Numbered from the stretch's first letter, positions 43,745 to 53,246 are shown. The stretch: DNA of 64,000 nt from Candidatus Thiodiazotropha sp. CDECU1 (GCF_963455295.1 NZ_OY734020.1:1054001-1118000); one strand, 5' to 3'. Program-made: numbers and translations. The notes: generated by a model not told the origin, from the sequence alone.

Positions 43745-45832
43745 TTATTGCATTAATGCATGCGGAAAATTGTATTGTATTTCCGCATAAAAACTCCGCT
43801 CAGACAGTCTTAAGTCATTGGCGATTGAAGGCGAAGTATATTCTCTTGCATCCTCATCGAATAAGTTGCGAACAGACAACGCAAGCTCCCAGGCGTTTTG
43901 GCCTGTGTATCGAATTGTCGTATCGGTAATCGTGTAGTCATCGAGCGATTGCCTCAAGTCGTCGCTCCTCCGATCCCTTTCGCCAATCCAGTTAGCCTGT
44001 ATGTTCCAGTTCCAATCGTGGAGGAACGCCCAATCGGCGCGTAGATAGGCATCTTGTTTCGGTTGATCCACGGAGCGAAATTGGTTTTCGTCAGGATTGC
44101 GTTTGGTATAATTTGCCGAGAATCTAAGGTCGTCGGTGGCTTGCCATTTTGTTTCAATTTCAAAACCGCGAATTGTATGTTCGCCGGTATTATGGAATCG
44201 TCTGCTGGCCTCTCCGGGAGAGGATATGGCTCGGATAAAGTCAGATTGCTTAAGGAGGTAGAGATTGAATCCGATGGCCAGGTCTTTACTGGGCATATAA
44301 GACAGAATTAGTTCTGTTGTTTCCGACCGCTCCGGCTCCAGATCAGGGTTCGGTTCTGAGAAGGATGTTTCAGCGAAAAGTTCTTGAAAAGACGGAGGAC
44401 GAAATGCCTTGCCATATAGCATTTTTGTGGTGAATTTATCCGTAACCTGCCAAACGAGGGCCAGGCGGGGATTGAATGTATCGCCAAAATCAGAGTAGTC
44501 GTCATACCTGACGCCAGCAGTCAGCTGCCAGTTGTCCCTCAAAGACCAAACATCCTGTACAAACAGATATCGAATCGTACGTATCTTTTCAGGAGCGAAT
44601 GCATAAGGAGTGTCCGAGACATCTACTAGCGGACTACCCGGTGGTAGCAGTTCTCCACTAGGTCCTATCCCCATGTTGATCAATTGTTTGACGTAGTATA
44701 GGTCCTGCCATGTGTAGCCGAGACCCAGTCGAAGATTGTGCTTATCAAGTCCTGAATAGAGGCCACTGGCCTCGAAGTTGAGTCTGCGCTCAGCCGACCG
44801 CATTTGATTGATGACCCCCAGAGGATAGTCACCGTTGAAAGCGCCTGGAGGGCGCTCTTGAAAACCATCACCTGAGCTGTAATCCAGGTCCTGGTATCGT
44901 AATTCCGCATCGATACCCCAAGCATCGTTAAAATCAGGATTGTTATATAGCAAGTTCAGGTTGAAGCGGCTATCTTCTGCAGTTGTCACCGGATCCAGAA
45001 CCCCTGCGCCCGTAAGCCCAACTTCTAGATCGCTGTGTTTCGTATAGTCCATAAGGAGACGCCAACCATCCCTGGCAACAGAGAATCGGATGTCGTGATT
45101 CTTCCAGCCGAATTGGGCATTGTCAGGAGCGAGGGAGACGTCGCTGCCTAGAGCAAGATCCTGTCGTGTCTGAGCATCTGTTTCAACAAGAGGATCGTGA
45201 CCGTCGGTAGTGGACAGGTTTATCGACAAGCCAACATCAAAGCCGTTCCAACTGTCCCCATATTGCAACCATCCGGTGTTGGTGTTGAAGCTGCCGCCGC
45301 GCAGGCCTATTTCGTTGTGGTCAATTTTTCCTGCAGTTTTTGTAATGACATTGATCACACCGGCTGAGGCATCTGCGCCGAAAAGCGCTGAACCGGGACC
45401 ACGAATAATTTCGACTCTGTCAATGATACTACTGGGTATTCCTTTCCAGAAAATACCAAATCCCCACATCAGGTCACGCATAGGTGCGCCATTGATCATG
45501 AGCAGTGTCTGATTGGCGCTGGTGCCACGAAACTGCACCAGAGGTCTGAATGCAAACTGATTGGCTCTTACATGGATGCCAGGGACGCTTTCCAAAATGT
45601 CTACCAGGTCGGTGGCGCCAGTTGCCTTTATATCCTCTGCCGTGATAACAGTTACCGCAGCGGGTGCTCTGGCAACAGTCTGCTTGGTGTCGGTGGAGAT
45701 CGTAACTTCCAAATCCATTAACTCTTCCAGACTTAGAGAGAGAAAATGGTCTAGCCGCTGGTCATGCAATGCGTAGGCATTGATGCTGTATAACAGACCA
45801 ACTGAGCAGAAGGTGAATCTCGAATTGATCAT
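43745..45832 (-). CDS. TonB-dependent outer-membrane receptor
   Basis: 695 residues. A signal peptide (about 1-21) is followed by a short linker with the TonB-box region (LEVTISTDTKQTVARAPAAV), a plug domain (about 50-160; AEDIKATGATDLVDILESVP, RVEIIRGPGSALFGADASAG) and a 22-stranded barrel to the end (YGKAFRPPSFQELFAETSFS, YRADWAF-type strands, ELALSVRNLFDEDAREY). The chain ends NFPHALMQ, so there are a few residues beyond the last aromatic of the final strand. The ligand is not predictable; the plug resembles the siderophore/cobalamin/colicin receptors. It heads a three-gene unit with YfiR and a sensor kinase. Confidence 0.92.
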   Translation of the reverse strand: MINSRFTFCSVGLLYSINAYALHDQRLDHFLSLSLEELMDLEVTISTDTKQTVARAPAAVTVITAEDIKATGATDLVDILESVPGIHVRANQFAFRPLVQFRGTSANQTLLMINGAPMRDLMWGFGIFWKGIPSSIIDRVEIIRGPGSALFGADASAGVINVITKTAGKIDHNEIGLRGGSFNTNTGWLQYGDSWNGFDVGLSINLSTTDGHDPLVETDAQTRQDLALGSDVSLAPDNAQFGWKNHDIRFSVARDGWRLLMDYTKHSDLEVGLTGAGVLDPVTTAEDSRFNLNLLYNNPDFNDAWGIDAELRYQDLDYSSGDGFQERPPGAFNGDYPLGVINQMRSAERRLNFEASGLYSGLDKHNLRLGLGYTWQDLYYVKQLINMGIGPSGELLPPGSPLVDVSDTPYAFAPEKIRTIRYLFVQDVWSLRDNWQLTAGVRYDDYSDFGDTFNPRLALVWQVTDKFTTKMLYGKAFRPPSFQELFAETSFSEPNPDLEPERSETTELILSYMPSKDLAIGFNLYLLKQSDFIRAISSPGEASRRFHNTGEHTIRGFEIETKWQATDDLRFSANYTKRNPDENQFRSVDQPKQDAYLRADWAFLHDWNWNIQANWIGERDRRSDDLRQSLDDYTITDTTIRYTGQNAWELALSVRNLFDEDAREYTSPSIANDLRLSERSFYAEIQYNFPHALMQ

Positions 45833-46289
45833 AGGCCACCAGAATTAAAATACTGAATCTGGATTGTAAGTTCTGGATGGAAAGAGTGATAACACTCGCC
45901 GGAAAGGCAGATCTCCATTTCGCATATGATGTCTGCGAATCTGGTCGGATGCTGAGGGTGGATTGGATTTACAATGAAAAGTCTGGTCACGATACATCCT
46001 TGTGAAGTTACCTGTATGTTGAGCCTATCTATATATTAAATAAAGTAATATTTCATTTTTGATGGAGCAGAACTTATGCTGGTTGTAACAGGTTTCAGGT
46101 CAATTTATTTATGAGTGAGGCATGAAATGGCTGTATGACAAGTTTTTTAATAAACACAGATCCAGAGGTAATTTTTCATATTATGTAGCAGATTAGGATA
46201 CCCGGTCCTAGGATAATAGCATCAATTGTCATTCATACTTGCATATTCTGTTGCTTGATTCTTGGCCAATTGTCTGCAAAAGAACAGGT
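45833..46289. other. 457-bp intergenic region upstream of the TonB receptor
   Basis: AT-rich leader region for the receptor unit. The minus strand at 45906-45916 reads GGAGATCTGCC, one base from the core of the cobalamin-riboswitch B12 box (GGAGACCTGCC), about 75 bp before the start codon. I cannot recognise the other conserved riboswitch helices, so this stays a hint. Confidence 0.35.
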
Positions 46290-46721
46290 TTACTCCCAAA
46301 GTGCAAGGATGGTGGCAACAGCACGTGTAAATTCGTCAAATGAGTGCGGTTTGACGATATAGTCGTCAACCTCATACTCAAATGCGGCGGCCCGGTCTTT
46401 GGGTTCATTGGATGAAGTCAGGACAATAATGTGCAGTGATTTAAGTTCTGAGTCGTTTCGCAGCTCACGTAAAAATTCAATCCCACTCATTTTGGGAAGA
46501 TTTAGATCCAAAAGTACGAGTGCGGGTAAGGGACTGATTTTCTGGGTTCCATTCGTTCCTCTAAGCATATCAAGGGCTTCCAAACCGGTTCTGGCGATAT
46601 GTAGGGGGTTGCTGATGTTGTTCTTCTTCAGGGCCCGTTGAACGGTCATTATATCGACTCGATCATCTTCGATCAGCATGATTGTTTCATCTTTGTTTAG
46701 CATTAGATTATTATTTCTCAA
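46290..46721 (-). CDS. Single-domain response regulator (Rcp1/CheY-like)
   Basis: 143 residues, receiver domain only. Acidic pocket IMLIEDDRVD, phospho-acceptor Asp in ALVLLDLNLPKMSGIEFL, Thr/Ser in IIVLTSSNEP, Lys in DDYIVKPHSFDEF. The RALKKN-HIARTGLEALDML stretch is typical of Rcp-type regulators that serve bacteriophytochrome-like kinases without an output domain. It lies 36 bp after the CHASE1 kinase gene on the same strand, its likely partner. Confidence 0.93.
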   Translation of the reverse strand: MRNNNLMLNKDETIMLIEDDRVDIMTVQRALKKNNISNPLHIARTGLEALDMLRGTNGTQKISPLPALVLLDLNLPKMSGIEFLRELRNDSELKSLHIIVLTSSNEPKDRAAAFEYEVDDYIVKPHSFDEFTRAVATILALWE

Positions 46722-46757
46722 ATTGTTTGGTTTAGGATCATGCCTTCCCGCTTACCC

Positions 46758-48758
46758 TCATGAGTGAACTGCTGGCCAAGTGAAAAAGAAGCATGTCCCT
46801 TCCCCGAGGTTTGACCTCAATTTTATTGTTCCTCCATGCTCTTCTACAATCTTTTTTACCAGTGCTAGACCAATACCAGTGCTGCTTTCGAAATCACTCG
46901 ATTCAAGGGTTTGAAACATCATGAAAATCTTCTGGTGGTATTGTGGTGCAATCCCCTGTCCATCATCGCAAACTGAAAATTCAGGAAACTGCTCTGAATT
47001 TTCACACCTGATCCGTATCTTACCCTTGTTCCCGCCATGATGTTTTATGCTGTTTCCAATCAGATTGGAAAAGACTTGTCCAAGCTGCAGGCGATCGGCT
47101 TTCAGTATCGGCATTTTGCCTTTGACTTTTATAGAATAGTTTTCTGCGGGTGAGAGAGAATCAATAATCTCTTCAACCAACTCCCGGGTGTCCACAAGGC
47201 TCTCTGGATCTGAAGTTCTGCCGACTCTCGAATACTCTAACAACCCCTCTATGAGATCATGCATTTTTTTTACCCGATCGCGAAGCAGGGCAAGTTGTTC
47301 TTTTGAGGCATCATCCAGTTTCTCACGCAGGTCTTCCTCGATCCATTGGGCAAGATTTGATACCGCGCGTAATGGTGCCTTCAGGTCGTGAGATGTTACA
47401 TAGGCAAACTGTTCAAGATATTGAGCCCTGCGCTCAGCTTCAGCCGTACGGCTGGCGATATGTTGCTCCAAGGTTTCATTAAGCCTCTGTAAATCTTGCT
47501 CGGCTGACTTACGTTCGATCACTTCCTGGTTCAGGGCCTGCACCACCTCCCATAATTGGGATGTTCTCTCTTCGACTTCCAGTCTGACCTGTCGCGCTCG
47601 GCCGACAAGCGTCGCAATATAGGTTGTAAAAAGGAGTGAGAAGGCCAAGCTACCAAAAAAGATAACCCAGCTGCTCCAAGTGTCTGCTGTGAACCTGCCA
47701 GAAACGCTATCACAGATTATTCGCCACTTTTGAGTTCCCACGCTTATCTCATGAGCGTAGGAGATTTCTGGGTTTTTGTCACCACGGATAATTACTGATT
47801 CGTCTCGCAGGCGGGTGCGATGGCTATAGAGTAGTTGTCCGTCATCATTACCACTACTCTGATAGACGTGGATATCGATCCCGCTTGGGCGCAAACTCTC
47901 CAGCGCGCGCTCAATGATGTCGCCGATGAAGAACACGCCTAAGGCAAAGCCTCTGATCGATGAGGTAGCCTTGGAGGTCTCATCAGATTCCTCGCTGGCG
48001 CTGAAGAAGACTGGGGCAGCGACCATGATACCGGACTTGCGTTGACCATTGTCATTCAGGTAGAGACCGGGAGATACCTGGATTTCTTGTGTGGTTTCCG
48101 CTTCGCTCAAGAGGTTATAGGCGGTCGGGTCAACTCCCATGTCGAGGCCTAGCAGCTGCTTGTTGTACTGATAGGGTTGTATATAGAGTACCGGATAGTA
48201 GACAGGCCGGCGTGGGCTTTTGTTGAGCATACCGGAGTCATCCCTTTCCATGATCTGGAAAGGAGGGAAGGTCTGCCGGGCCTCATCGATGAAGGTTTCG
48301 CGCATTCCATCAGGAACTACCGGGACCCATTCAAGGGCTTTAATTCCTGCCTGATTTTTTAAGGCTGGGCCGACAAATTTGCGAAATTCACGCCGCGAGA
48401 CGATTTCGGAAGCCTCAAAATAGCTGGCGATGTCCAGAATAATGCTCAGGGAGTGTTTGATTTCCCGCTGGATGACGAGAATTCTATCCTGGGAGGCTTC
48501 ATTGAATGCTATTTCAACCTGTCTATTCTGCCATCGCATCGATTGTACAAACAATGCCATGGTTATCATAAGACCCAGGACGGCGACCAGTGCAACTGGA
48601 AAGTACCCCCACCAGATAGATTTCGGGTCAGTTCTCTTCTCTGGGGTCAGTTGCAGTGAGATATTCGCAAGGTACCGTTCAGAAAGGCGCTGTTTGATGC
48701 GTGCCGTGGCAGCATTCAATTTTCCAACGAGATGTCTGAGGTCGTTAGCAGTCGCCAT
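46758..48758 (-). CDS. Sensor histidine kinase with CHASE1 domain
   Basis: 666 residues. A cytoplasmic N-terminus (about 1-48), a membrane span (FPVALVAVLGLMITMALFVQ), a periplasmic CHASE1 domain (about 75-330; GIKALEWVPVVPDGMRETFI, FQIMERDDSG, YPVLYIQPYQYN), a second span (about 365-385), then a coiled coil and kinase core. The phospho-His is in YVTSHDLKAPLRAVSNLAQW; ATP-binding boxes are NLIGNSIKHHGG, VCDDGQGIAP and STGIGLALVKKIVEEHGG. The HWE/phytochrome-style H box and the downstream single-domain regulator mark an Rcp-type two-component pair. Confidence 0.92.
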   Translation of the reverse strand: MATANDLRHLVGKLNAATARIKQRLSERYLANISLQLTPEKRTDPKSIWWGYFPVALVAVLGLMITMALFVQSMRWQNRQVEIAFNEASQDRILVIQREIKHSLSIILDIASYFEASEIVSRREFRKFVGPALKNQAGIKALEWVPVVPDGMRETFIDEARQTFPPFQIMERDDSGMLNKSPRRPVYYPVLYIQPYQYNKQLLGLDMGVDPTAYNLLSEAETTQEIQVSPGLYLNDNGQRKSGIMVAAPVFFSASEESDETSKATSSIRGFALGVFFIGDIIERALESLRPSGIDIHVYQSSGNDDGQLLYSHRTRLRDESVIIRGDKNPEISYAHEISVGTQKWRIICDSVSGRFTADTWSSWVIFFGSLAFSLLFTTYIATLVGRARQVRLEVEERTSQLWEVVQALNQEVIERKSAEQDLQRLNETLEQHIASRTAEAERRAQYLEQFAYVTSHDLKAPLRAVSNLAQWIEEDLREKLDDASKEQLALLRDRVKKMHDLIEGLLEYSRVGRTSDPESLVDTRELVEEIIDSLSPAENYSIKVKGKMPILKADRLQLGQVFSNLIGNSIKHHGGNKGKIRIRCENSEQFPEFSVCDDGQGIAPQYHQKIFMMFQTLESSDFESSTGIGLALVKKIVEEHGGTIKLRSNLGEGTCFFFTWPAVHS

Positions 48759-48979
48759 GTTTATAGGATTATTGAATTATCTACACTATTACTGAATCCA
48801 TTCTATGAGCCTAGTGAGCTGCCGTTGTAAGGTCAAATTTGTTTCTCATTTACCTCTGCCGTGTACATGTTTGACCACCAGAAGCATGTGAAGAAGATAT
48901 TTTGAATCGGCTATTTCGGTGTTTTAATCATGAAATCGCTATAATCACCACTGCCAGCCAAGTCGATAGGTAGAATGCC

Positions 48980-49648
48980 ATGGGAAAATTAAAATCTGTA
49001 TTGGTTTTGAGCCTGTTTTTGACGTCGTTTTCGATGGTCACCAAAACGGTGGCATTGGAGGTCATGATTACACCGGAGCTTGGGGAGTTCCGTGTCAAAC
49101 ATGCAGGTAAGCAGCTGCTGATTCGTCGTAATCAGGATACCGATGCCCTGCTGGAATTCGATTTTGCCCGCATCTCACGTCCGTGCCCGCCCTTTTGTGC
49201 CCAACCGATAGAGGTGGCGGATGGCGTCAAGACTATCGGTGAGGTGGAGCTGATTGCATTTATGCGGACATCTCTGAACGACGGCAGCGGTCTGCTGATT
49301 GACGCCAGGACCCCTGACTGGCATGAGCGCGGTACCATCCCCGGCTCGATCAATATCCCCTTTACGCATCTCAATATAGGCCAGGGCGCAAATGAGATCA
49401 CACTGGAGGAGTCACTGGCACAATTCGGCGCCAGCAAGAAAAACGGTAGCTGGGATTTTACCCAATGCAAAACTCTAGTGCTGTGGTGCAATGGGCCCTG
49501 GTGTGGCCAGTCACCCACGGCGATCCGGGGCCTGCTCGACATCGGATATCCCGCAAACAGGTTACACTACTACCGTGGCGGTATGCAGCTCTGGCAGGTG
49601 TTTGGTCTGCCTGTTGTCACGCCTGATGGGGAATTGGTGAATCAATGA
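48980..49648 (+). CDS. Periplasmic rhodanese-like sulfurtransferase
   Basis: 222 residues. A signal peptide (about 1-26) is followed by an N-terminal beta region (about 27-75) with a conserved-looking RPCPPFCAQP segment and then a rhodanese domain (about 85-210): LLIDARTPDWHERGTIPGSI with the active loop LVLWCNGPWCGQSPTAIRGL (CNGPWCGQ carries the catalytic Cys plus a second Cys) and YYRGGMQLW. It probably handles sulfane sulfur or thiol redox in the periplasm. A weak terminator (GTGAAT-AAAA-ATTCAC plus T) follows at 49680. In contrast to the 3753 gene, the active-site Cys is present. Confidence 0.85.
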   Translation: MGKLKSVLVLSLFLTSFSMVTKTVALEVMITPELGEFRVKHAGKQLLIRRNQDTDALLEFDFARISRPCPPFCAQPIEVADGVKTIGEVELIAFMRTSLNDGSGLLIDARTPDWHERGTIPGSINIPFTHLNIGQGANEITLEESLAQFGASKKNGSWDFTQCKTLVLWCNGPWCGQSPTAIRGLLDIGYPANRLHYYRGGMQLWQVFGLPVVTPDGELVNQ

Positions 49649-49722
49649 TTCAGCAATCAGGAATGCTGTCGGTTAGAAGGTGAATAAAAATTCACAGGTT
49701 TTTTAGAAACGGAACCACTGGA

Positions 49723-50982
49723 TCAAGATTTTACGTCCGTCGAGGACTCTCCTGATAATAGTGAAACAACTACCGATTGCTGTCCCTGAGTCACAACTTG
49801 GTTTCGCCCTGCTTGTTTTGCCTGGTATAGAGAGCGATCAGCAGAATCAATCAACGACTGACAACTTTTCCATCCATGACCGGCTGAGCAGCATGCTATA
49901 CCTGCACTAACGGTTACTTTACCCTTTGCGTACCCGCTATGTTCCAGTTCTGCGTTGAAGATAGACATACGCATCCGTTCAGCCACAATCAATGCGTTTT
50001 CTTGAGTGGTGTTGGGGAGCAGTGCTACAAACTCTTCACCACCGTAACGGGCAAAGAAGTCACTTGATCTCTGCAGAGCATTTTGCAGATATTCAGCGAT
50101 GGTACGCAAGCATTGATCGCCTTTTGAGTGTCCATATGTGTCGTTGTAATTTTTAAATTCATCCACGTCAATCATAATTGCAGAAAGGGGTATTTGTTCG
50201 CGTTTTGCACGATGGGTTTCACGTTCTAAAACTTGCATGAAATAACGTCGATTTGGTACTCGGGTCAGCTCATCATAAAGAGATAACTCCCTCAGGTCCT
50301 CTTTGGCGCGCTCCAGCTCTGCATTAGTAGCGGTTAATGCATTGTTTGCGCTTAATAGCTCTTTAACCAAGTCTTCGTGCTCAAAACGGTACTCTAATCC
50401 CTCGGCAAATGTTTTGACTGCCAGCTTGTGTGAGACTGCCAGCATGATGGTGAATAATATCAGCATTACTGTCATTACAAGACTAAGAAGGTTGCCTTGC
50501 AGCACTGTAATCAGCATGGCGGGAATAAGCATTGGCAGGATGTAAAACAGATAGGTGAGTCTATCGCTTGCCATAGAGGACAACGCGCCAGAGCACATCC
50601 CAGCCAGGGTAAACAGAAACAATAGGGTATAGGTATCGTTCAATCCTGGACTCAGAAATATAAATCCCGCACCCCAGGTCGCACCAGTTACTAGTGCTCC
50701 TATCCTGAAAACATGAAGTTTTTGCCGATTTTTTGAAATTTTCCATTCTTTTTCCAGGGACAGGCTGATGTGAGAGATGCGGGCTACAGAGATTAGGGTC
50801 AATACAATGAACCAAATGACCAGCTGAGTTAGCGGGAGCTGGAACCAATAGACACCCAAGAGAAGAGAGGCGTTGATAATATTGAAACTTACGGCGCGTA
50901 AACCACCCTGGTAGAGGTATTGCACCCTCTGATGAAAAACACGCTGTTTGGTTTTTAAGGAAGTTGATGTATCTGAGTTCAA
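49723..50982 (-). CDS. Membrane diguanylate cyclase (GGDEF)
   Basis: 419 residues. Six hydrophobic spans (about 35-200) form a membrane sensor region, followed by a short coiled coil and a GGDEF domain (about 240-400): LYDELTRVPNRRYFMQVLER, SAIMIDVDEFKNYNDTYGHS, RYGGEEFVALLPN (GGEEF signature, active form) and KGKVTVSAGIACC. The upstream RxxD product-inhibition site is not seen as such (SSDFFARYGGEEF). It makes cyclic di-GMP, controlling attachment or motility. It is the last gene before the genomic island. Confidence 0.93.
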   Translation of the reverse strand: MNSDTSTSLKTKQRVFHQRVQYLYQGGLRAVSFNIINASLLLGVYWFQLPLTQLVIWFIVLTLISVARISHISLSLEKEWKISKNRQKLHVFRIGALVTGATWGAGFIFLSPGLNDTYTLLFLFTLAGMCSGALSSMASDRLTYLFYILPMLIPAMLITVLQGNLLSLVMTVMLILFTIMLAVSHKLAVKTFAEGLEYRFEHEDLVKELLSANNALTATNAELERAKEDLRELSLYDELTRVPNRRYFMQVLERETHRAKREQIPLSAIMIDVDEFKNYNDTYGHSKGDQCLRTIAEYLQNALQRSSDFFARYGGEEFVALLPNTTQENALIVAERMRMSIFNAELEHSGYAKGKVTVSAGIACCSAGHGWKSCQSLIDSADRSLYQAKQAGRNQVVTQGQQSVVVSLLSGESSTDVKS

Positions 50983-51293
50983 TGGGTGAGCCTAATGTGT
51001 CGAGTATTGATCATCATTGCGAGTATTTCTCACTTCCATGTATAACTATATTTCGGTAATTGTTGAGAAATCTTAAGAGTCGCATTGTATGCAATCTGCC
51101 GATACACCCACTGGTGCTATTACCCAGGCACATAATCCGAATTTCTCTAAATTATACAGACCGGTGTCTGAGTAAGCTTCTGATTGTAGGGAAGATTGAT
51201 GGTAAGTGGGTGTATAAATAAAGGGAATGGCTTCGCGAATGGGTCACGCTATCGAAGAGAAATTGATAAGTTGTCGTAAGTCATTGAATCTAT
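50983..51293. other. 311-bp intergenic stretch before the island
   Basis: Leader of the diguanylate cyclase gene and flanking DNA up to the left attachment repeat. I see no gene or strong structure. Confidence 0.5.
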
Positions 51294-51339
51294 TTGGTGG
51301 GCCCACTAGGACTCGAACCTAGGACCAAGGGATTATGAG
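51294..51339. repeat. Left attachment repeat (partial tRNA copy)
   Basis: 46 bp identical to 61638-61683, running from TTGGTGGGCCCACTAGGACT to ...GATTATGAG. It contains the 3' end, T arm, variable loop and the 3' side of the anticodon arm of the tRNA, but no 5' half, so it is not a functional tRNA. Confidence 0.92.
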
Positions 51340-51470
51340 CTTTATTGGTCCCCTTTTTGAACTTGTCTACATTTCTTTGAGGCTCTTTTAATTCCCTTTA
51401 CTTTTCATCACTTATGCGATTTACTCTGTCCCATGGTCTTTGAATAGATCGGCGTAAATTTGACCCAAAG

Positions 51471-51490
51471 TGTCTACATAGTGTCTACAC
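51471..51490. promoter_or_regulatory. Putative integrase arm site, left end
   Basis: TGTCTACATAGTGTCTACAC, 18 of 20 bases equal to 61573-61592 near the other end; a single TGTCTACAT also occurs at 51364. Paired repeats inside both ends fit tyrosine-integrase arm binding. Confidence 0.55.
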
Positions 51491-51519
51491 GACGGACCAA
51501 GGGATTAAAAAGGGACACC

Positions 51520-52752
51520 ATGAAAATCACCAAAACGGCTGTCGAGCAGGCCCCCATCCCGGCCACCGGCCAGGTCTTCTACCGGGATGAACAGCTCAAG
51601 GGTTTTGCCCTGCGGGTCACCGCCGGGGGTGCCAAGAGCTTCGTGGTCGAAAAACGCATCAATCGCAAGGTCAAGCGCAAGACCCTGGGCCGGTTCAGTG
51701 AAATGACCGCCGAGAAGGCCCGCAAGCAGGCCATAAAATTTCTCGGCCAGGTCGCCAGCGGCGAGGATCCCATCTCGGAGCAGCAGGACGAGGAAATCCA
51801 ATCGGTCACCCTGGGGGAGGTCTTCGAGCTCTATCTCAAGGTCCGCTCCGGCCTGAAGGCGAGCACGGTCCAAGACTACCGCCGTCTGATGAAGGAGGTT
51901 TTCAAGGACTGGCAGGATCAGGAGCTGCGCAACATCACCAAGGACAGGGTGCAAAAACGCCACCGGGACTACGGCAAGCGCTCCCAGGCCCGGGCGAATA
52001 ACGCCATGCGTCTCCTCAAAGCCATTTTCAATTTTGCCCAAGGCCAGTACGAGGACAGCCAGGGCCGCTCCTTCTTCCCGGAAAACCCGGTGGATCGCCT
52101 TTCTCACGTCAAAGCCTGGTATCGGGTGGAGCGCCGCCGCACCTTGGTCAAGCGATCCGAGCTCCCGGCCTGGTTCGAGGCCGTGGAGCGGCTGCGGGGG
52201 GAGGGGAGGGGCACCTCCGAAACCATTGCCGACTACCTGATGCTGCTCCTTTTCACCGGATTACGCCGCTCCGAGGGGATGAATCTGCAATGGGACGATG
52301 TGGATTTCGTGGATCGGACGTTGATCATTCATGACACCAAGAACCGGGAACCCCTCATCCTGCCCCTCTCCGACTACCTTTTTGAGCTGCTCAAGCGCCG
52401 GAAAGAGCGGCATGAGAGCAGTTATGTCTTCCCCGGCAGCAGCGGGGGGCGGATCATCGAGCCCCGCAAGCAGCTGTTTAAGGTCGCTGAGTGGTCTGGG
52501 GTTGCATTTACCCTCCATGACCTGCGGCGGACCTTTATCACCGTGGCGGAGAGCCTGGAGCTCTCCCAGTACGCCATCAAGCACCTGGTCAACCACAAGA
52601 TGCCGAATGACGTGACGGCGGGGTATATCGTCATGGATCCTGAGCGGTTGCGGCCGGCCATGGAGAAGATCACCCAGGCCATTCTGCTCGCTGCGGGATA
52701 CGCATCAACGAGTAATATCGTGCCAATTACCATGAAAGGGCATGTAAATTAA
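51520..52752 (+). CDS. int: Tyrosine recombinase/integrase (P4 type)
   Basis: 410 residues from the ATG at 51520 (GGGA upstream, MKITKTAVEQAPIPATG); an in-frame ATG at 51460 would run through the arm site. The N-terminal DUF4102 arm-binding domain (about 1-90; FYRDEQLKGFALRVTAGGAK) is followed by a core-binding SAM-like domain (about 100-190) and a catalytic domain with Arg in FTGLRRSEGMNL, HxxR in LHDLRRTFIT, His in LVNHKM and the Tyr in TAGYIV. It inserts the element into the tRNA(CAU) 3' end. It is more GC-rich than the rest of the island. Confidence 0.95.
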   Translation: MKITKTAVEQAPIPATGQVFYRDEQLKGFALRVTAGGAKSFVVEKRINRKVKRKTLGRFSEMTAEKARKQAIKFLGQVASGEDPISEQQDEEIQSVTLGEVFELYLKVRSGLKASTVQDYRRLMKEVFKDWQDQELRNITKDRVQKRHRDYGKRSQARANNAMRLLKAIFNFAQGQYEDSQGRSFFPENPVDRLSHVKAWYRVERRRTLVKRSELPAWFEAVERLRGEGRGTSETIADYLMLLLFTGLRRSEGMNLQWDDVDFVDRTLIIHDTKNREPLILPLSDYLFELLKRRKERHESSYVFPGSSGGRIIEPRKQLFKVAEWSGVAFTLHDLRRTFITVAESLELSQYAIKHLVNHKMPNDVTAGYIVMDPERLRPAMEKITQAILLAAGYASTSNIVPITMKGHVN

Positions 52753-52773
52753 GGATAGTGTGAGGATTTCTAT

Positions 52774-53226
52774 ATGGAAAAAGAAATGAGCCAGTATTCA
52801 AAGGAAATGGCAGCTCAGATACTCGATATGTACCCAGTGTGGAAGGATGTTGCGGATACGGAAGAATACAATGGAGAAACGTATTTCAAATTGGAAATCA
52901 CACCACCCTCGAAAAACGTAACGGCACCATTGAGGATTTATACATACGGAGATGAAATAACCGTTTCATTCGATTCATATCACGGGCATTTCTATGATCT
53001 TGAGAATAATGATGGTGGCGATGCAAAAACACTGATAGATCAGATTATCTCCGATAATTCTGCAGTTATCAGTTATTGGCGAGACGAGGAATGGTGTGGC
53101 TCAATGTTGCTTGACTATAGCGACGTGCCAACAAGCAACGAAGAGCATCCGTATGCAAATCGGATTAAAATAAGAACTTGGTCAGGGAAACTAGATAAAG
53201 ATATTACATGTGAACCGAGAGGTTAA
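52774..53226 (+). CDS. Island protein of unknown function
   Basis: 150 residues, acidic, soluble. It has alternating beta strands (YFKLEITPPS, APLRIYTYGDEITVSF) and a Trp-rich end (ISYWRDEEWCGSMLLDYSDV, NRIKIRTWSGKLDKDITCEP). The size and acidity are like small immunity-type proteins of toxin systems, but I do not recognise a family and see no toxin next to it. It lies 21 bp after the integrase and 20 bp before the next gene, suggesting joint transcription. Confidence 0.6.
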   Translation: MEKEMSQYSKEMAAQILDMYPVWKDVADTEEYNGETYFKLEITPPSKNVTAPLRIYTYGDEITVSFDSYHGHFYDLENNDGGDAKTLIDQIISDNSAVISYWRDEEWCGSMLLDYSDVPTSNEEHPYANRIKIRTWSGKLDKDITCEPRG

Positions 53227-53246
53227 AACCTTAGAGGCAGCGTAAT

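Noticed and set aside
51294-51339. Second tRNA gene at the left end
   Set aside because: Only the 3' half of the tRNA is present (no D arm or 5' acceptor strand); it is the attachment duplicate.
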